Source of the DNA: Bacillota bacterium
GTDB taxonomy: Bacteria > Bacillota > Bacilli > Paenibacillales > Paenibacillaceae
Length of the DNA stretch: 64,000 bases
Assembly: GCA_023391635.1 (NCBI GenBank)
Contig: JAEWAQ010000072.1
Location: 7,056-71,055, forward strand
Direction: 5' to 3'
The position numbers and the translations under genes were made by a program. The notes under the pieces are model-generated. The model searched no databases and was not told where the DNA came from. It was given only the letters and a program-made list of their open reading frames with translations. This document shows, in pieces, positions 60,704 through 64,000 of the stretch. Each line of letters opens with the position of its first letter. Position 1 is the stretch's first letter.

Positions 60704-61723
60704 TTAATCCGCGTATACGTCCGTCAGCAATTCGCCCGGGTCCGGCCGAGGCGCAGCTTCGGCCGCTTCGGCGTCCCGGACCAGCTCCGCGCGGATCCGT
60801 TCCTGCATCGTTTCAGCCTGCGCATCCGCAATCAAGCCGTGTTGGCGCAGCCACTCGCGATACAGCCGGATCGGATCGTATGCCAACCAAGCCTGCACTT
60901 CTTCGGCCGGCCGATATTTGGCGGGATCCGTGCGGGAATGACCGCGATGGCGATACGTGACGCATTCGAGCAGGGTAGGTCCGTCTCCCTTGACTGCCCG
61001 ATCCACCGCCTGCTTCACGGCTTCGAACACTTCGAGCACGTTGTTCCCGTCCACGCGGGCCGACGGCATGCCGTATGCCGCCGCGCGGTCGGCAAGTCGA
61101 ATCACGGCAGTCGTTTCGTCGATGCGGCTGAATTCTCCGTAGATATTGTTCTCGCATATGAATACGACCGGGGCTCTCCAGACCGCCGCCATGTTGAGCG
61201 TTTCGTGAAAAGCGCCGATGTTGGCGGCGCCGTCCCCGAAGAAGGTGGCGGAAACGCGATCCTCGCCCTGCAGCCTGGCCGATACGGCCGCTCCGAGCGC
61301 GACCGGCAGGCCGGCGCCGACGATGCCGAAGGAGCCGATGACCTGTCGATCGAAGTCGGTCAGATGCATCGATCCGCCCTTGCCTTTGGAGCAGCCGGAG
61401 GCTCTGCCCATCAGCTCCGCAAAAATGCCCCGGGGTTCCATCCCCTTGGCGATCGCATGCCCATGGGACCGATAGGTCACGGTAACGTAATCTTGCGGCC
61501 GCAACGCCCGGGCGGCGCCGACGGCTATCGCCTCCTGCCCTTGGCAAAGGTGGGTCGTGCCGTGAATAACGCCCTTCACATAGAGTCGCTGCACGTTCTC
61601 CTCGAATTCCCGGATTCGGATCATCGCTTCCAGAAACTCGGCGTACGCGGCTTTCATCGACTCCCGCGGCGTTTGGCCAATGCCGGAAAAAGGCGGCAGG
61701 ATCGGTTGTTTCGCGTGGCTCAA
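60704..61723 (-). CDS. 2-Oxoacid dehydrogenase E1 component, alpha subunit
   Basis: A 339-residue thiamine-diphosphate enzyme subunit. The GDG...NN motif is GDGAANIGAFHETLNMAAVWRAPVVFICENN; the His region YRSHGHAIA and the Arg/His-rich loop YRHRGHSRTDPAKY, phosphorylated in mitochondrial homologues, are present. The start is TTG 61723 behind GGGAGG, or possibly GTG 61732 overlapping the upstream stop as GTGA. It pairs with the E1-beta gene. Confidence 0.92.
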   Translation of the reverse strand: MSHAKQPILPPFSGIGQTPRESMKAAYAEFLEAMIRIREFEENVQRLYVKGVIHGTTHLCQGQEAIAVGAARALRPQDYVTVTYRSHGHAIAKGMEPRGIFAELMGRASGCSKGKGGSMHLTDFDRQVIGSFGIVGAGLPVALGAAVSARLQGEDRVSATFFGDGAANIGAFHETLNMAAVWRAPVVFICENNIYGEFSRIDETTAVIRLADRAAAYGMPSARVDGNNVLEVFEAVKQAVDRAVKGDGPTLLECVTYRHRGHSRTDPAKYRPAEEVQAWLAYDPIRLYREWLRQHGLIADAQAETMQERIRAELVRDAEAAEAAPRPDPGELLTDVYAD

Positions 61724-61728
61724 AGCCG

Positions 61729-62868
61729 TCACCTCCCAGCGGGTTCTTGCAGCCGGTATTTTCTCAAAACGTCTTCCCGCACCTCGATTCCAAGGCCAGG
61801 TCCATGCAGAGGCTCTACCCAGCCGTTGCGATGAACGATAGGTTCCGTCACCAAATCCGACTGCATCGGGCTCGGAAGAGCATGCAATTCGAGCAGCAAG
61901 CTGTAGGGAGACGCCAGGGAAAGATGCAGGCTCGCCGCGGTCGTGATTGCCGTGCTCCAGCAATGTGCGTTGATTTTTTTCCCCGCCTGGCCCGCCAACT
62001 GCGCGACTTTCCAAAAACCCGTGATGCCTTCGGCGCGCGCCGGATCGATGCCGATCACGTCGACAAAGCCGGCTTGAATGAGCCGGTAATAATCGTGGAC
62101 GGTGTTCTCCCGTTCTCCCGCGGCAATGCGCGCGCTCGTTTTGCGGCGCAGCTCCGCGTAGCCTTCCCGGTTATCCGGATGCAGCGGCTCCTCGATCCAA
62201 TCGATGCCGAATTCCTCGAACGCCCGGGTCATCTTCACCGCGCCCGCGACATCCCATTGGACGGCGTTGCCGATATCCACCATGAATCCGGTTTGCGGCC
62301 CGATCATCTCCCGCACGGTCCGCACAAAGCTCAGGTCATGGTCGTTGTTCCGCCCCAACCCGGCATGGCCCTTTTTCCCGAATCCCGTTTTGACGGATTG
62401 AAACCCTTGCGACACGTAAGCCGCCAATTCTTCCGCATTTTCGCGAACCGTCGGCTTGGACGGATGGGTGCTGGCGCAGGCGGGCAGTCTGTCGTGCGCC
62501 AGCCCTCCGAGCAGTCGATACAACGGCTGGCCGAGCGCCTTCCCTTTAATGTCCCATAACGCCATATCGACCCCGCTGATCGCGAACGAAACGATCCCGC
62601 CTTCGCCATACCACCAAGTATGCCGCTTCATGTTTCGCCAATGGGCCTCGATGTCGGCCGGGTCGGCGCCTTCCAGCAGCGGTGCGAAGCCTTTCTCGAT
62701 GATCGTTTTGGCGGCGACGACCGCCTCCGGCCACATGAGGACGGCTTCGCCCCATCCGGCAATGCCTTCGTCCGTCGTGATTTTCACTAGCAGCGTGTAA
62801 CGAATATTGTTGAAATCGTTCGGTTCCGTGTACTGGAGAGGGAACGACTCCAGTCTTGCGATTTTCAC
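61729..62868 (-). CDS. Mandelate racemase/muconate lactonizing enzyme-family protein (copy 1)
   Basis: A 379-residue enolase-superfamily enzyme. KTGFGKKG supplies the base region, FMVDIGNAVQWD the first metal Asp, IEEPLHPDN the second Glu, GERENTVHDYY the third and INAHCWSTAI the catalytic His, a pattern seen in acid-sugar dehydratases. The GTG start at 62868 has AAGGAGG upstream; a longer reading was rejected. Only about a quarter of its residues look shared with the copy at 55391, so the two probably act on different intermediates. Confidence 0.9.
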   Translation of the reverse strand: MKIARLESFPLQYTEPNDFNNIRYTLLVKITTDEGIAGWGEAVLMWPEAVVAAKTIIEKGFAPLLEGADPADIEAHWRNMKRHTWWYGEGGIVSFAISGVDMALWDIKGKALGQPLYRLLGGLAHDRLPACASTHPSKPTVRENAEELAAYVSQGFQSVKTGFGKKGHAGLGRNNDHDLSFVRTVREMIGPQTGFMVDIGNAVQWDVAGAVKMTRAFEEFGIDWIEEPLHPDNREGYAELRRKTSARIAAGERENTVHDYYRLIQAGFVDVIGIDPARAEGITGFWKVAQLAGQAGKKINAHCWSTAITTAASLHLSLASPYSLLLELHALPSPMQSDLVTEPIVHRNGWVEPLHGPGLGIEVREDVLRKYRLQEPAGR

Positions 62869-62896
62869 ATCCGCCGCCTCCTTGGATCCGCCAATT

Positions 62897-64000
62897 TCAA
62901 ATGTCCAGCTCGGACCCTTCGATTTTGCGAATCCGCACGGGCAAGCCCCGTTCGCTGGATTCGGCGGCGGCAATGGCGATCGCCGCGCTGTTGCGAGCGC
63001 CCCGAATCCCTTTCAACACCGGTTTTCCCTGCTTGATCAGCCCGACGAACTCCTCAACGATACCCGTATCGCCACCGCCATGGCTGCCGGCGCGCTTCTC
63101 GGGATAATATTTGACCGCTGCCGGAGCAAACCGCTTCCAGACCCGGATTTCAAAGTCCTGCTCGTTGTTGTAGAAGCCCCAAAGCTTCCCCTTCGAGCCG
63201 ATAAACACGAATTCACGCGTATATTCGGGCGTAAAATGGCATTCCGTATACGAAATCCGAGCGCCGTTCGCATAATCGATCAGCACGATGGCGTTATCTT
63301 CGATATCGCATTCCTCGGCAAACACGCATAAGTCGTCTCTGATCCTGATGTCGCCGTAGTCCATCGCCAGTCCGTCTTCTTTGTCCAGAAAATTACCGCA
63401 GGTTGCCGCTTCGTCGCAATCGCGGCAATGCTTATCGTTCGGCGCGCTGCCGCCGAATACATCCAGACCGCTGCTGCAATAGACGTTGACCGGATCCGAT
63501 TCGATCATCCAGTTGGCAATATCCAGCGAGTGCGTCCCTTTCTCCAGCATCAAGCTTTTGACGAAATCCTTGCGCCTTCTGACCCCATGAAAGTAATAAT
63601 GCGCGCCGACCGACACGTTGTCGTTAATGCTCCCCAGCTTGATCTCCCCGATCTCCCCCGAGGAGATGATCCGCTTCATGTCGGTGAAAATCGAGCAATA
63701 CCGCAGCTCCAGTCCCACCATGAACACGCGGTTCGATTGCAAAGCCGCTTCGATGATCCGGTCGCAATCCTCGATCGATTGGGCCATCGGCTTCTCCAGA
63801 AACACATGCTTGCCGGCCCGAAGCGCGGCGACGGCGTTCTCTGCATGGGCGTGGTCGTTGCTGCAGATCACCACCGCGTCGAGTTCGGGCAACCGCAGAA
63901 ACTCCTCAATCGAAGTCGTGGCCGGAAGATCTCCCAGCTCTCTGCGGGCGGCCGCCAAGCTTTGGGGCCGGATATCGCAAAGCCCGACCAACCGGCAATC
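62897..64000 (-). CDS. Gfo/Idh/MocA-family oxidoreductase (5' end beyond window)
   Basis: At least 364 residues of an NAD(P)-dependent oxidoreductase. The N-terminal strand, cut by the window edge, is followed by VVICSNDHAHAENAVAALRAGKHVFLEKPMAQS (EKP motif) and a C-terminal domain with LEKGTHSLDIANWM (catalytic-type His). The insert HCRDCDEAATCG, with three Cys, is uncommon for the family and could bind a metal. It is the first visible gene of the operon; the true start lies past 64000. Confidence 0.9.
   Translation of the reverse strand, partial: DCRLVGLCDIRPQSLAAARRELGDLPATTSIEEFLRLPELDAVVICSNDHAHAENAVAALRAGKHVFLEKPMAQSIEDCDRIIEAALQSNRVFMVGLELRYCSIFTDMKRIISSGEIGEIKLGSINDNVSVGAHYYFHGVRRRKDFVKSLMLEKGTHSLDIANWMIESDPVNVYCSSGLDVFGGSAPNDKHCRDCDEAATCGNFLDKEDGLAMDYGDIRIRDDLCVFAEECDIEDNAIVLIDYANGARISYTECHFTPEYTREFVFIGSKGKLWGFYNNEQDFEIRVWKRFAPAAVKYYPEKRAGSHGGGDTGIVEEFVGLIKQGKPVLKGIRGARNSAAIAIAAAESSERGLPVRIRKIEGSELDI

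Noticed and set aside
59342..61834. 830-codon open frame on the plus strand
   Set aside because: It is antisense to the aldo/keto reductase, E1-beta and E1-alpha genes, all of which have clear catalytic motifs and ribosome binding sites.

Overview
The window looks like a chromosome segment of a high-GC, spore-former-type Firmicute of the Paenibacillaceae (Paenibacillus or Cohnella-like). The reasons are strong AGGAGG-type ribosome binding sites, frequent GTG and TTG starts, sigma-A promoters, several LplB/LplC-type carbohydrate importers, a YesM/YesN-type two-component pair, a GDSL hydrolase carrying a copper-amine-oxidase-like C-terminal domain, and a large Ig-like (Big_2) wall protein. The genus is an inference from gene content. 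No rRNA, tRNA or CRISPR array was seen.

Layout. (1) 1-4.9 kb: a sugar-utilisation operon on the minus strand (GH35-like glycosidase, LplB and LplC permeases) behind a cre-like site. (2) 5.0-5.3 kb: an intergenic array of 50-bp tandem repeats; relatives lie at 16.0-16.1 kb. (3) 5.4-26.6 kb: a large exopolysaccharide (EPS) cluster, all on the minus strand. It encodes GDP-fucose synthesis (manC, gmd, fcl), UDP-glucose synthesis (galU), a priming glycosyltransferase, many glycosyltransferases, Wzx flippase, Wzy polymerase, Wzz/tyrosine-kinase control proteins, a pyruvyl transferase, an acetyltransferase, two FemAB/GNAT-like proteins and a PP-loop ATPase of unknown role. (4) 26.7-28.4 kb: an ABC-2 exporter. 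(5) 28.5-29.7 kb: a Cys-rich mini-protein, a PilZ-like protein and a divergent XRE regulator. (6) 29.8-30.1 kb: two structured RNA-like repeat units. (7) 30.1-36.9 kb: a small ORF, a GDSL hydrolase, a 13-domain Big_2 protein, an UgtP-like glycosyltransferase and an alkyltransferase-like protein. (8) 37-45.6 kb: a visibly AT-richer hexosaminide operon (ROK kinase, GH20, LplB, LplC, binding protein, ROK repressor, SIS protein) invaded by a palindromic MITE. (9) 45.9-53 kb: sensor kinase, regulator, binding protein and two permeases on the plus strand. (10) 53.2-64 kb: a convergent operon of at least 12 genes with two enolase-superfamily enzymes and an E1-alpha/E1-beta/E2 2-oxoacid dehydrogenase, running off the right edge.

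The most interesting signal is regulatory. Four promoters, in front of galU, wzz, a TuaH-like glycosyltransferase and the PilZ-like gene, share one architecture. Each has a TTGACA -35 box, a 17-bp spacer holding a 15-bp inverted repeat (consensus GATAC-N5-GTAAC, starting two bases after the -35 box), and a second copy downstream of the -10 box. A weaker copy precedes the neighbouring XRE regulator gene, which is therefore the natural candidate for a SinR-like repressor of an EPS regulon. Other leads are the twin RNA-like elements, the 50-bp repeat family, the MITE, the tyrosine kinase lacking its Walker A lysine, and the PP-loop protein inside the EPS cluster.
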